Shown in pieces: positions 52,221 through 61,768 of a stretch of DNA of 64,000 nt (positions within the stretch are counted from its first letter, which is position 1; the number at the start of each line of letters is the position of its first letter). Location: the NCBI RefSeq assembly GCF_000585395.1, contig NZ_KK073875.1, positions 5,609,519 through 5,673,518 on the forward strand, read 5' to 3'. This DNA is from Saccharibacillus sacchari DSM 19268 (lineage in GTDB: Bacteria; Bacillota; Bacilli; Paenibacillales; Paenibacillaceae). Position numbers and translations under genes: made by a program. The notes below the pieces were generated by a model. That model was not told the origin of the DNA. It worked only from the letters and a program-made list of their open reading frames with translations, and ran no database searches.

Positions 52221-53015
52221 TTACGGCTGCACGAAATCGATGACTTCTTGATTGAATTTTTCTTTTTCTTCATAGAAAGGAGCATGTCCGCTATTTTCGA
52301 AACGAACAAGTTTTGACGTCGCTACGATTCCGTGTGCTTCTTCGGCAGCCGGGAACGGACATACTTGGTCGTGAACCCCATGCAGCATCAGCGTAGGCAC
52401 GCGTATCGTTTCAAGATCGGAGCGAAGATCCTCGCTGCCGATCGCTTTTACCGTTTCGATCGTGGCATGAACGTTCGCCTTCATCCCCATCTGCCATAGC
52501 CAGTTTTCGATCCCTTGGGAAGGCAGGGTATGGAAAAATCCTTTAAACATATTCGTCAGCGTTTGCGGCCGATCGGATTGAAGCCCGGCGATCAATCCGT
52601 TTACTGCTTCTTCGGGAAGTTTGCTCAACGTCGCGGCTCCGAACAGCATCAATTTGGACACTTTATATCCCTGATGCCTGCCCATATACCTCGTGACAAC
52701 GCCGCCTCCCATCGAAAATCCGGCCAGCGTAACGTCTTCAAGGCCGAGCTGGTCGATCACCGCCTTGATATCGTCTGCCATGCGATCATAGGTGTACCCG
52801 TGCAGCGGATGATCGGAACGGCCGTATCCCCGCAGGTCGATTCCGATAAAACGGATACCGTGTTGAGGCAGTACCGATTGTTGATATTCGTAGATCCGAT
52901 GATTGACGGGCATTCCGTGCACGAATACGACAGGTTTGCCTTCCCCTGCATCTTCCACGTAAAGAGTGACGTTATCCTCGACCTTGACATAATGACCGTT
53001 AGCTGTGTGCAGCAT
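52221..53015 (-). CDS. Alpha/beta hydrolase
   Basis: This 264-aa protein has the alpha/beta hydrolase fold: VVFVHGMPVNHRIYEYQ (oxyanion region), nucleophile elbow LAGFSMGGGVV, the acid Asp in LHGVHDQVCPF and the His in FENSGHAPFYEEKEKF. It belongs to the haloperoxidase/esterase-like group; the substrate is unknown. It is divergent from a LysR regulator that probably controls it. Confidence 0.9.
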   Translation of the reverse strand: MLHTANGHYVKVEDNVTLYVEDAGEGKPVVFVHGMPVNHRIYEYQQSVLPQHGIRFIGIDLRGYGRSDHPLHGYTYDRMADDIKAVIDQLGLEDVTLAGFSMGGGVVTRYMGRHQGYKVSKLMLFGAATLSKLPEEAVNGLIAGLQSDRPQTLTNMFKGFFHTLPSQGIENWLWQMGMKANVHATIETVKAIGSEDLRSDLETIRVPTLMLHGVHDQVCPFPAAEEAHGIVATSKLVRFENSGHAPFYEEKEKFNQEVIDFVQP

Positions 53016-53164
53016 GACGTTTCCCCCTTGAAGAAGTTATTGGCTTACGAACTTCCTCATGCTATCATCGATTTATCCATTTTAAAAACGAAAAAACACG
53101 ATGGAATCCATTTGTTTTTTCGATACCTGGAAGCTTGCAAGACAAGATATTAGGAGGAAAAATC

Positions 53165-54070
53165 ATGTTGGAGACTTTGGAAGGACGGTCGCTGCTTACT
53201 TTTTTGGCCGTATTGGAAGAAGGGAATTTTAGCCGTGCCGCAGAAAAGTTGGGTTATGTGCAATCGACAGTGACTTCGCAGATCCAGCTGTTGGAGCAAA
53301 ACTGCAATCAAAAACTTTTTCACCGGCTTCCGCGCGGCGTAAAGCCGACCGAAGCCGGCGAACAGTTTGCGCGTTATGCGCGCCAATTCGTGCAGTTGGG
53401 CCATTCGCTCGAAGAAGCTTTGGAAAATTTGGATCTTCCTCGAGGCACGATGCGCTTAGGGGCGTTGGAGTCTTTTTTGGTGACGCGGATGTCCGGTTTC
53501 ATGCATGATTTTTTCACGGAATATACCGACATCAATCTGCTGCTTGAAACGGGGTTTCAAGCAGACATCGTGGATCAGGTCCAGTCTCACGCTCTTGATT
53601 TCGGAATCGTGCCGATGGACCCGAAACAAGACGACTTGATTTTCGAACCGCTGATCGACGAAGAAATGATCGTGGTCGCCTCCAAGCACCTGGCCGATCT
53701 GATCGAAAACCAAGGATGGGACCATATTTCGGGGATTCAGGTGATCGGTTTCGGTTCCCGATGCGTCTATCACACGGAAGGACTCAAACTATTGAGCGAA
53801 ATGGGGCTGCCTGCCGGTATTCATTCGAACGGATTTGCAAGTACGGAACTCGTGCGGCAGGTCGTAACTTGCGGACTCGGCGTGGCTCTCGTGCCTAAAA
53901 TCTCGATGGCGCAAGAACTCGCGCAAGGCAGCGTCGTTCCTCTTCCGATGCCCAGAAAAATCACCTTCGCTCACGGGATCGTCCGGCACAAAAAACGCGT
54001 ATTGAACACGCCCTCCAAAGTTTTTTACCGAGAAATCGTCGAATACTTCTCGAACGCTTCCGCTCCCTGA
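53165..54070 (+). CDS. LysR-family transcriptional regulator
   Basis: This 301-aa protein has a LysR winged helix (about 1-65; FLAVLEEGNFSRAAEKLGYVQSTVTSQIQLLE) and a periplasmic-binding-like effector domain (about 90-295). I chose ATG 53165 (MLETLEG), behind TAGGAGG; a frame extension upstream has no ribosome site. It is divergent from the alpha/beta hydrolase gene, the usual layout of a LysR regulator and its target. Confidence 0.9.
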   Translation: MLETLEGRSLLTFLAVLEEGNFSRAAEKLGYVQSTVTSQIQLLEQNCNQKLFHRLPRGVKPTEAGEQFARYARQFVQLGHSLEEALENLDLPRGTMRLGALESFLVTRMSGFMHDFFTEYTDINLLLETGFQADIVDQVQSHALDFGIVPMDPKQDDLIFEPLIDEEMIVVASKHLADLIENQGWDHISGIQVIGFGSRCVYHTEGLKLLSEMGLPAGIHSNGFASTELVRQVVTCGLGVALVPKISMAQELAQGSVVPLPMPRKITFAHGIVRHKKRVLNTPSKVFYREIVEYFSNASAP

Positions 54071-54091
54071 AAGCTGCTCCGATTGAAACGC

Positions 54092-54146
54092 AAAAAGGCG
54101 TCGATACGGACATTGGAATCGCTCATGTCCGTATCGACGCCTTTTT
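54092..54146. terminator. Bidirectional terminator
   Basis: A perfect 21-bp stem runs from AAAAAGGCGTCGATACGGAC (54092) to its complement ending at 54146, with a 13-nt loop. It separates the convergent LysR and beta-mannosidase genes. Confidence 0.92.
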
Positions 54147-54186
54147 ACTCTAACCGCTCGGAATCGGATTGCCTGGTGTATTCGTG

Positions 54187-56868
54187 TTAACGATCCGGAT
54201 TGCTGAAATGCACGAACGCGATATCCGGATTCGGAGACTGGCGTGCATCGGCCTGCACTTGGTCGTTTTCCGCGTCGAAAACATCCGGGTTCAACGCGGC
54301 GCAATCCACGGTCACGATCTTTTCTTCCCCCGGAAAAAGAGGGAAATAAGCGTCGTCCGCCAGCAGCCGGTACCCGTCCGTCATTTCCTGCGGATGCACA
54401 TGCAGCGCAACGGCCGTCCCGGAATTGACCACGCGGTAACTCCGGCGCCAAAACGGCAGATCGGGTTCCGTCCGTTCGCCGCTGCGATTCCGTACGATCT
54501 CCCGCCATTCCCCGAGCGCTTCCGCGTCCAGCTTCGCTCCGGCCGAATCCAGCGCAGAACGGTACGGATGCAGCCGGCGAGCGGAAAAGACATACAGATT
54601 ATCCGCCTGCGCGGTATCGATTTTCGCTTCCGTGTCTTCCGCGCGCAGCCGCACGTAAAACAAACCGTCGGCCGTATGCGGAACTTCGAAACGAAGCATT
54701 CCCAATTCCGCAACGCTTGCCCCGCCTTCATCCGCTTGTTGTTCCCAGGAAGCCAGTACCGCGCCGTTCGTATCCAGCAGCTCCGCACGGACGATCGCCG
54801 AAGAACGTTGCGCATCGCGGAAAACGAATATCTCGCCTTCGAACGTTTCCCCGACCGAATAATCCAGCTTGCGGTAATGAAGCGCGGCATGATTCGGCGC
54901 GAACGCGTTTTTCACCCAATAATACGCCATCTTCGGCTCCAAGCCGTAATCGATCAGATTGGTGCAGCCGGCATTCGGCCACGGCTCGTTCAACTGCCAG
55001 ACCAGACTGCCGCTGTTCCTGAACTGCCGCCTCCGGTTCGCTTCCAGAATAAAACGCAATCCTTCGGCCTGCATCCATTGACTGGCGCGGGAAAACTCGG
55101 TCAAATCGCGGAATTCGCCGAACATTTCGGTATCGCGATCGTAGGTATCCCACCATTCTCCGTGATGCCGCCAAACGGGATCGTCCCGCATCGAGGTCGG
55201 CTTCAAATGGGGCTCGCTCAAATATTTGCGCAGCGTTCGCGGCGAACTGACGCCGTCCACGCCGAATTCGCTGTGAAAAAGATGATCCGCTTCGCCGTAC
55301 AGCGAATAATGCGCCGGATTGCCTTCGTATTTCCAATGGCCGTGCACGTCGTGGCTGACCCCTTTTTCCCGCGTGATGTACTGCACCGGACCGGAAGCCG
55401 ACGTCGGCAGGAACAACCGCCCCGGATCGTGTTCGGCGACTAGTTCGCGCAGCATCGCCAGATTGGGGTCCGCAAACGTGGAAGGACGATCAGGCTCGCT
55501 CATCAGCTCGTTGCCCCCGCTCCAGACGGCCAGCGAGACGTGATTGCGTTTGGTTCGGAGCGCGTGCTTTGCCGTCTCGGTCAGCTTTTCCAGGAATTCC
55601 GGCTGTTTCGAAGGCTCGTTGTCGATGCCGGAACTGGATTGAATAAACTCCTGCCAGACCAGCAGCCCCAGGCGGTCGCACCATTCGTACAGGATTTCTT
55701 TTTCGATCAATCCTCCGCCCCAGACGCGCAGCATGTTCATATTGGCGCGCGCGGCGGCTTCGGTCATCCAGACATATTTTTCATTTTCCACGTTACCGTA
55801 CAGATGGTCCAGCGGAGTCAGGTTCGCGCCGCGAATATAGATCGGAACTCCGTTCACGACGAACGTATACGGCAGCGAATCGTCCGGCGCGCCTTCGTTG
55901 CGACGATATTCCAGCCGACGGATGCCGGTACGGTGCGTCTGTTCGTCCAGTACGTCGTCTCCGTCCAGCAACCGAAGTCTCACCGTGTACAGCGGCTGCT
56001 CGCCGTACCCGTTCGGAAACCACAGCAGCGGTTGCGGAATGTCCACGATAAGCGAGCCGCGTTCTTGGTTGAAAGGCTGTCGCAGCGTTGTGACGATTTC
56101 CCCCGACGGCGAAAAGATCCGCGCTTCCAGCTCGCATGCCCCGAACTCACCGTCAGGGATAAACGCTCCGTCCAAAAGATTCGAGACGCTTTCCGCGTCG
56201 GCCGCGCATTTGCGGGAAATCGACGCTTTCACTTCGATGCGGCCCCCTTTTTCGTCCGCGTCGGTGAACAGTCCGATCTCGTCGAAGGAAAAAGGCTCGT
56301 GCACGCGCAGGCATGCCTCGTCCCATAATCCGATATTAACGAGCCGCGTCGAAAAGTCCCATTTGTAATTGAAGCGGCTTTTCTGGGTAAACGTCTCGGA
56401 CGTTTTGCCGATCTGCCCCATCTCGTCGGGACTGTGCCGCAGCACGATTCGCAGCTCCGCCGTTTGCCGTCCCCGCAGCGCTTCGGTCACGTCGAACACG
56501 GCAGGCACGAACATGTTGGCATGCTCGCCCAGCGTTTCCCCGTTCACCATCACGATCGCTTCATAATCTAGTCCTTTGCAGACCAGCTCGATTTTTTTGC
56601 CCGGCTCGTCCGGTACTTCGAACACCGTCTTGTACACCCACCAACGGTTTTCGACCCACTCGCAGTTCAGGCTGTTCATGTCCCGGTACGGATGATCGAT
56701 CCAGCCCGCCGCATGCAAGTCTTTATGCACGCCGCCGGGCACGGAAGCGGGCAGCCATTCGGTGACGCCCATCAGCTCGCTCCCGATCTCCATGCTTGTT
56801 CCTTTGAGCGGGACCCAGGGCCAGAAGCCTTTGACCTCCCACTCGCCGTTGAGTATGATTTCACGCAT
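54187..56868 (-). CDS. GH2 beta-mannosidase
   Basis: This 893-aa protein matches intracellular beta-mannosidases in length and start (ILNGEWEVKGF, then WLPASVPGGVHKDL and NCEWVENRWWVYKTVFEVP). The barrel shows RVWGGGLIEKEILYEWCDRLGLLVWQEF-type sequence, the acid/base in LAVWSGGNELMSEP and the nucleophile in LFHSEFGVDGVSS. It cleaves terminal beta-mannose from imported manno-oligosaccharides or N-glycan fragments. It is the last gene of an operon with a sugar ABC transporter, 33 bp after the permease gene. Confidence 0.92.
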   Translation of the reverse strand: MREIILNGEWEVKGFWPWVPLKGTSMEIGSELMGVTEWLPASVPGGVHKDLHAAGWIDHPYRDMNSLNCEWVENRWWVYKTVFEVPDEPGKKIELVCKGLDYEAIVMVNGETLGEHANMFVPAVFDVTEALRGRQTAELRIVLRHSPDEMGQIGKTSETFTQKSRFNYKWDFSTRLVNIGLWDEACLRVHEPFSFDEIGLFTDADEKGGRIEVKASISRKCAADAESVSNLLDGAFIPDGEFGACELEARIFSPSGEIVTTLRQPFNQERGSLIVDIPQPLLWFPNGYGEQPLYTVRLRLLDGDDVLDEQTHRTGIRRLEYRRNEGAPDDSLPYTFVVNGVPIYIRGANLTPLDHLYGNVENEKYVWMTEAAARANMNMLRVWGGGLIEKEILYEWCDRLGLLVWQEFIQSSSGIDNEPSKQPEFLEKLTETAKHALRTKRNHVSLAVWSGGNELMSEPDRPSTFADPNLAMLRELVAEHDPGRLFLPTSASGPVQYITREKGVSHDVHGHWKYEGNPAHYSLYGEADHLFHSEFGVDGVSSPRTLRKYLSEPHLKPTSMRDDPVWRHHGEWWDTYDRDTEMFGEFRDLTEFSRASQWMQAEGLRFILEANRRRQFRNSGSLVWQLNEPWPNAGCTNLIDYGLEPKMAYYWVKNAFAPNHAALHYRKLDYSVGETFEGEIFVFRDAQRSSAIVRAELLDTNGAVLASWEQQADEGGASVAELGMLRFEVPHTADGLFYVRLRAEDTEAKIDTAQADNLYVFSARRLHPYRSALDSAGAKLDAEALGEWREIVRNRSGERTEPDLPFWRRSYRVVNSGTAVALHVHPQEMTDGYRLLADDAYFPLFPGEEKIVTVDCAALNPDVFDAENDQVQADARQSPNPDIAFVHFSNPDR

Positions 56869-56901
56869 GTTTTCCCTCCGATGAATTCTGTCTGTTCGGG
56901 T

Positions 56902-57741
56902 TTATCCTTTAACTGCTCCGCTCGTAACCCCGGCGAAGATGTATTTCTGCAAAAAGAGATACAGCACCACGGTCGGAATCATGATGATCAGGATGGTCGC
57001 GCAAATATAGCCCCACTGCGCTTGATTGTTGCCCGCAAACCGCATGATCGCCGTCGAGACCACGACCAGGTTTTGTTTGGGCATGTACAGATAAGGGATA
57101 TACAGCTCGTTGTAGATATTGATCGTTTTCAAAATGACGAGCGTTACCGTGGCCGGGGCCAGCAGCGGGAACACGATCGTGCGATAAATGCGGAACAAGC
57201 TCGCTCCGTCGATCATCGCGCTTTCGTCCAGCTCGTACGGAATATTGCGGATGAATTGCAGGTAGATATAGATCTGAAGAACGTCGGCGCCCACGAACAG
57301 CACGATCGGCGCGTATAACGAGTTGAACAGCCCGAGCGACTGGATCATGGAAAACAGCACGACCTGCGTGGTGATGTTCGGAATAATGGACGCGAACAGG
57401 AACAGCGCCAGCACGATTCCTTTTCCTTTGAAATCAAGCCTACCCAGCGCGTACGACACCATGGTGCCGAATACGATATTGCCCAGCAGCGAGACAGCGA
57501 CGATGATCAGCGTGTTCAGGAACGCATGGCCGATATCCGCCCGTTCGTACACGATCCGGAAATTGTCGAAGTTAAAAAAACTTTCGGGCAGTGCAAACGG
57601 GCTGGAATTTTCGTTTTCCCGTTTGAACGCGTTGACGATCACCACGTACGGCGGAAACAACACCACGAACGACGCGGCGACAAGCAGCACGTATTTGACC
57701 GCTTGGATCGGATCGATCTTCTTTTTGGCGGCGGCATTCAT
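56902..57741 (-). CDS. Sugar ABC transporter permease (MalG-like)
   Basis: This 279-aa protein has six predicted spans and the EAA loop DESAMIDGASLFRIYRTIVFPLL. It is the second permease of the mannoside transporter. GGGAGG precedes ATG 57741; the upstream permease gene stops 4 bp before it. Confidence 0.92.
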   Translation of the reverse strand: MNAAAKKKIDPIQAVKYVLLVAASFVVLFPPYVVIVNAFKRENENSSPFALPESFFNFDNFRIVYERADIGHAFLNTLIIVAVSLLGNIVFGTMVSYALGRLDFKGKGIVLALFLFASIIPNITTQVVLFSMIQSLGLFNSLYAPIVLFVGADVLQIYIYLQFIRNIPYELDESAMIDGASLFRIYRTIVFPLLAPATVTLVILKTINIYNELYIPYLYMPKQNLVVVSTAIMRFAGNNQAQWGYICATILIIMIPTVVLYLFLQKYIFAGVTSGAVKG

Positions 57742-57744
57742 CGG

Positions 57745-58632
57745 TCAATCCCTCCCTTTGCGTCCCAGCGCGGCGTTTTGCCCCAGCAGGATCAGTACGG
57801 TCAAAAGCAGCAGCACGACGCTCATCGCGGAAGCCAGTCCGTAGTTGTTGAATTGGAACGCGGTCTCCGTCGTTTTGAGCAGGAAGGTCTCGCTCGCGCC
57901 TGCCGGTCCGCCTTTGGTCAGAACGAAAGGCAGGTCGAATACCGCAAGCGCCCCGCTCAGCGTCAGGAACATATTGAGTTGGATGATGCGCGACAGGCTC
58001 GGCAGCGTCAAATGCCAAAGCGACTGGAAGCGGTTCGCGCCGTCGATCCGCGCCGCTTCGTACATGTCGGACGGCAGCGATTGGAGCGCGCCCAGGTAGA
58101 TGATCATCGTATAGCCGAGATACCGCCATACGCTAACCCCGGCCAATGCCCAGTTGACGATGGCGGCATTGCCGAGCCAGCTTTGCTGAAGGCTTTCCAG
58201 TCCGATTGCGCCGAGCAGCGCGTTAAGCGATCCGCCCGTCGTGTCGAATACGTACTGGAACATGAATGCCACGGCGACGCCGTTCATGATATACGGGATA
58301 AAAAGCAGCACGCGGAACGCGTTGCGGCCTTTGAGTGTCGAGTTCAAAATAACGGCAAACCCGATCGCGACGATATTTTGCAAAATGCCGCCGACCGCGT
58401 AAGGAATCTGATGCAGGAATACGCCGAACAGATCGGGGTTGGTGAACACTTCCCTGTAATTGTCCAAGCCGAGAAAAGACATCCCCGAACCGAGACCGTC
58501 CCAGTCGGTAAAGCTCAAGTACACCAGCCTGGCGGCCGGATAATAGGTGAACATGCCGAGCAGCGTTAGCGGAACCAACAAGAACAAGGCCAGCACTATT
58601 TTTTTCTGAGCCGGATAAGACAGGCCGCCCAT
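57745..58632 (-). CDS. Sugar ABC transporter permease (MalF-like)
   Basis: This 295-aa protein has six predicted spans and the EAA loop YEAARIDGANRFQSLWHLTLPSL. It is the first permease of the CUT1 mannoside system. I chose ATG 58632 (MGGLSYPAQ), 8 bases after AAGGAG; a GTG three codons earlier is too close to the ribosome site. Confidence 0.92.
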   Translation of the reverse strand: MGGLSYPAQKKIVLALFLLVPLTLLGMFTYYPAARLVYLSFTDWDGLGSGMSFLGLDNYREVFTNPDLFGVFLHQIPYAVGGILQNIVAIGFAVILNSTLKGRNAFRVLLFIPYIMNGVAVAFMFQYVFDTTGGSLNALLGAIGLESLQQSWLGNAAIVNWALAGVSVWRYLGYTMIIYLGALQSLPSDMYEAARIDGANRFQSLWHLTLPSLSRIIQLNMFLTLSGALAVFDLPFVLTKGGPAGASETFLLKTTETAFQFNNYGLASAMSVVLLLLTVLILLGQNAALGRKGRD

Positions 58633-58702
58633 CGTTTTCACTCCTTATTTTTCGCATGCGTCATGCGGCTTGGCCGGGTTCGGACAAGCCGCGCGCCGCC
58701 GT

Positions 58703-59965
58703 TTATTTCGCGACTTCGGCTTTCGCTTTGGCCCACATCTTGTTGTACTTGTCGAACGTCTCCTGCGGATTGTCCGCCAGCACGAACTCCTGAACGATCG
58801 CTTCTTTCACGATCTGCGCTTTGTTCACGATCGCCAATGCTTCGGCCGTATCGACTTTGCCTTCCAGATAGGTCGGCTTGTAGCTGTCGAACTCTTCCAT
58901 CTGGACGATCCGCGCTTTGCCGTCTTTGAGGATCGGCAGCATGTCGGCATCGGCGCCGGATTCTTCGATCATCCATTTGACGAATGCTTTGGCGGTCGCG
59001 AGATGCTCGCTGTTTTTGTTGACGCCGTAAGCGCCCGACGCCGGACTCAGCACGACGTTGCGGCTGCCCGCTTCGTTGTCGTAAGGGAACGGGAAAAAGC
59101 CAATGTCTTCGGAAGCCATGCCGCCGCCGATCAGCTGCGGGATGATCCATTCGCCCAGATAAAACATGGCGAATTTGCCCGAAGCGACGTCTTTTTTGGA
59201 CTGTTCCCAATTCGTCGAGTTGATGTCCGCTTCCAGGTATCCTTTTTCGTGCATCGTCCGCAAAATGTTCATCGATTGCCCGTAAGGACCGTCCAGCGTA
59301 TACGGAGCATCCGTATTTACGCGTTCGTTGGACAGGTCGACGTTGCCGGACATGGCGACCGGCGTCTCGGCCGCAAACGGGTATACCGGCCATTGGTCTT
59401 TGAAGTTGGAGGCCAGAGGAACGATGCCGGCTGCTTTCAGCTTTTCGCTCGCCGCATAAAATTCGTCCAGCGTGGTCGGCACCTTGTCGATGCCTGCTTT
59501 TTCGAACGCCTGCTTGTTGTAGACAACGCCGACCACGTCGACGCCCGAAGGCATGCCGTACAAGACGCCGCCGTCCGATTTGTAGTCCGGGAAGCGGATG
59601 CTGTCGGTCAAGCCGAGATCGTCGAGCGGCGCGTAATAATTCGGCAGTTCGGTGTTGGCAATCGTCGGGATATTCATGACGTCGGGGAAATCGCCCGAGG
59701 ACAGCCGCATTTTCGCCGTTTTGTCATAATCGATCGTCGCTTCGAATTCCACGTGGGCGTCCGGGTATTTTTCGTTGAACCGCTTGGCATAATCGTCGTA
59801 AACGTTACCGATCAGATCGGTACGGTTAGTCAAATACGTGATCGTTCCGCTGATCGAGTCTTCGCCGCCTCCGTCGGAAGCCGCCGGTTGATTTTGACCG
59901 CCGCATCCGGCCGTCGAAACAGCCAGTACCCCCGCTATCGCTCCGAGCATCCACTTTCTGTTCAT
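58703..59965 (-). CDS. Extracellular sugar-binding lipoprotein of the mannoside operon
   Basis: This 420-aa protein has a lipoprotein signal (lipobox STAGCG, Cys at about 21) and a family 1 sugar-binding fold (DYAKRFNEKYPDAHVEFEATIDYDKTAK-like start, then FAMFYLGEWIIPQL). It is the first gene of the operon binding protein-permease-permease-beta-mannosidase, which implies a beta-mannoside ligand. ATG 59965 follows GGGAGG. A perfect cre site and an inverted repeat lie upstream. Confidence 0.92.
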   Translation of the reverse strand: MNRKWMLGAIAGVLAVSTAGCGGQNQPAASDGGGEDSISGTITYLTNRTDLIGNVYDDYAKRFNEKYPDAHVEFEATIDYDKTAKMRLSSGDFPDVMNIPTIANTELPNYYAPLDDLGLTDSIRFPDYKSDGGVLYGMPSGVDVVGVVYNKQAFEKAGIDKVPTTLDEFYAASEKLKAAGIVPLASNFKDQWPVYPFAAETPVAMSGNVDLSNERVNTDAPYTLDGPYGQSMNILRTMHEKGYLEADINSTNWEQSKKDVASGKFAMFYLGEWIIPQLIGGGMASEDIGFFPFPYDNEAGSRNVVLSPASGAYGVNKNSEHLATAKAFVKWMIEESGADADMLPILKDGKARIVQMEEFDSYKPTYLEGKVDTAEALAIVNKAQIVKEAIVQEFVLADNPQETFDKYNKMWAKAKAEVAK

Positions 59966-59983
59966 TTCTGTTCCTCCCGTGTA

Positions 59984-59997
59984 TGAGATCGCTTTCA
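59984..59997 (-). promoter_or_regulatory. CcpA cre site before the mannoside operon
   Basis: On the minus strand TGAAAGCGATCTCA matches the consensus TGWAANCGNTNWCA at all 14 positions. It lies 19 bp before the start codon, so CcpA would act as a roadblock in the leader and repress the operon when a preferred sugar is present. Confidence 0.7.
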
Positions 59998-60015
59998 ACA
60001 AAACATTAACATACA

Positions 60016-60051
60016 CTTAAACTTATTTCAACTATTTTAAATAAGTTTAAG
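60016..60051. promoter_or_regulatory. 13-bp perfect inverted repeat in the mannoside operon promoter region
   Basis: CTTAAACTTATTT (60016-60028) and AAATAAGTTTAAG (60039-60051) are exact complements around a 10-bp spacer. On the minus strand a TTGAAA box lies in and beside the spacer, so a protein bound here would cover the -35 region. It differs from the AAACCGGTTT motif near the lacI gene, so the binding factor is unknown. Confidence 0.55.
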
Positions 60052-60104
60052 AAACAAAGAATTTATTGGGAGAAGGGAGTGCGAGTTGGCTGCGGAAGAA
60101 ATTC

Positions 60105-60278
60105 GTTCAAGACGCTGTCTCACCCGGAAAGTTGAATTGGATTTGAATAAGGAATCTTTCCGGGTTCAAAGGCGTCAACATAAAACTTAATGTTACCTCA
60201 GGTTTTGTTCAAGACGCTGTCTCACCCGGAAAGTTGAATTGGATTTGAATAAGGAATCTTTCCGGGTTCAAAGGCGTC
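60105..60278. repeat. Nested hairpin repeat, tandem copies C1 and C2
   Basis: Two identical 72-bp cores (60105-60176 and 60207-60278) start GTTCAAGACGCTGTCTCAC, hold an inner CCCGGAAAG/CTTTCCGGG hairpin and end CAAAGGCGTC. They are separated by 30 bp. Outer arm remnants (AGAAATTC at 60097-60104; TGAATTTCTCCCTCC at 60285-60299) flank the pair, as if one core had been duplicated inside one element. The whole gap 59966-60613 holds operators and repeats only. Confidence 0.85.
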
Positions 60279-60372
60279 TGGAACTGAATTTCTCCCTCCG
60301 CTGTGCTCTTTTTACGATGTGAGTTCTTTTTTTAACAACAAAAAGAAGCTCTCTATGTAAGAGAGCTTCAAA

Positions 60373-60585
60373 GTGTCGAGAAAGTCCAACGTAACTGGAA
60401 GCGAGAAGGCGTAGAGAAAAATTCAGTGCAGAAACGGCAGTGATCGCCTTTGAAATCGGAAAAATTCCACTAAAATTTAATCCTTTTTCCGATTTCAACA
60501 CGCGACCTGAAGCATTTCGAAGAAATGCACTTCGGAAGCATATGCTGGCAATTTCTCTCGGAGTCTTCTCGTTTCCTGCGCCTAC
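60373..60585. repeat. Nested hairpin repeat, copy D
   Basis: Outer arms GGAAGCGAGAAGGC...GAGAAAAATTC (60398-60424) and AATTTCTCTC...TCTTCTCGTTTCC (60550-60576) surround a core (60444-60503) beginning CGCCTTTGAAATCGGAAAAA with inner complement TTTTTCCGATTTCAA. The left flank (GTGTCGAGAAAGTC, ACGTA, CTGGAAGCGAGAAG) matches the right flank of copy E in reverse, so the element reaches beyond the arms. Confidence 0.7.
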
Positions 60586-60613
60586 GTTTCCTTCTCGGCA
60601 ACTTGTACGAACG

Positions 60614-61651
60614 CTAAATCGTTTTGACCGAAGAACGTTCGATCAACGTCGTGGCGAGAAGAACCTGCTCGGCGGCGCCCGAAGGTTGGCGAAGGCGGCG
60701 AATCAGCAGTTCGGCGGCGCGGATGCCGATACGTTCTTTCGGAACGCGTACCGTCGTAAGGGCCGGCTGCATGTAACCGGACAACGACAGGTCGTCAAAA
60801 CCGATGACCGAGATATCGTCCGGACAGTTCAGGCCGTATTCCCTAAGCTGACGGATGGCTTCCAGCGCCAGCATGTCGTTAGCGCAGAACAGGGCGTCGA
60901 CGGCTTCGCTTTGCAGCGCAAGCTTCAATCGGTCCGCAAATTCGGGAGACGTGTAATTGCCTTTGCCGCTTACGCCGATGCCGCGAATTTCCGATAACGC
61001 CGCGTTTTCTCCGGTGCGCGCATTGAAATCGGCCACGCCCTCGGCGAAGCCTCGCGCTCTTTCGCGAAAGCTCCAGGCCGTTTCCGGATCGCCGACGAAA
61101 GCCAGCTTGCGATGGCCTGCGGCAAGCAGCGCTTCGGCCGCGGAGTAAGCGCCGGCGTAATTGTTGGCGAGCACATGATCGAACGGCGGGTTCGGCAGGC
61201 TGGAATCGACCAGCACTGTGGGGAAAGACCTCGCGGACAACGCCGATACGTATGCTTCCGGCATGTGTCCCATGAGCAGCGCGCCGTCGGCTTTCCCGTC
61301 GACGATGCTGGAAGGAAGCGATTCCTCGGGTGCCAGTCCGATATCGATGCCCGACAAAATCATGCTGTAGCCGTGGTCCGATAACGCTTTGTCGATGCCG
61401 CGAATGACTTTGCCCCAATATTCGATGTCGCTCAAATAAGCTTGCGGCATCAATACGGCGATGTTGCCCGTTTTGGAGAACGCGGTCGCTTTTTTCAACT
61501 TTTCGATCCGGTAGCCCATCTCGCCCGCTGTTCGCCAGATCGTTTCGCGGGTCTGGTCGTTAACGGCAGGATCGTTGGAGAGCGCTTTGGAGACGAGCGC
61601 TTTGGAGACGCCTACCTGATCCGCGATCATTTGCAACGTGATTTTTTTCAA
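60614..61651 (-). CDS. LacI-family regulator
   Basis: This 345-aa protein has an N-terminal LacI helix-turn-helix (ITLQMIADQVGVSKALVSKALSND) and a periplasmic-binding-like sugar domain (about 60-340; GNIAVLMPQAYLSD, then DALFCANDMLALEAIRQLRE and DISVIGFDDLSLSGYMQPALTTV). I chose TTG 61651 (LKKITLQM) because GAGGAG lies 9 bases upstream; longer frames have no ribosome site. It lies upstream of the mannoside operon on the same strand and probably represses it. Confidence 0.9.
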   Translation of the reverse strand: MKKITLQMIADQVGVSKALVSKALSNDPAVNDQTRETIWRTAGEMGYRIEKLKKATAFSKTGNIAVLMPQAYLSDIEYWGKVIRGIDKALSDHGYSMILSGIDIGLAPEESLPSSIVDGKADGALLMGHMPEAYVSALSARSFPTVLVDSSLPNPPFDHVLANNYAGAYSAAEALLAAGHRKLAFVGDPETAWSFRERARGFAEGVADFNARTGENAALSEIRGIGVSGKGNYTSPEFADRLKLALQSEAVDALFCANDMLALEAIRQLREYGLNCPDDISVIGFDDLSLSGYMQPALTTVRVPKERIGIRAAELLIRRLRQPSGAAEQVLLATTLIERSSVKTI

Positions 61652-61723
61652 AGGTCTTAACTCCTCGTGATTTCGTCGTATGTCTATCATACCGAGGATT
61701 TCAACTTTTTTCAACAAAAACAA

Positions 61724-61733
61724 AAACCGGTTT
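61724..61733. promoter_or_regulatory. Candidate LacI-type operator
   Basis: AAACCGGTTT is a perfect 10-bp palindrome with the central CG of LacI-family sites. It lies about 75 bp upstream of the lacI-type start, suggesting autoregulation. Confidence 0.45.
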
Positions 61734-61768
61734 CGAATAGAGAAAATCTTTAGGTGATCAAGAAGTTT

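Noticed and set aside
60105-60278. CRISPR-like array, because of two identical repeats with a 30-bp spacer
   Set aside because: There are only two 72-bp units, each with its own long inner hairpin, the same unit occurs singly elsewhere, and no cas gene is present.
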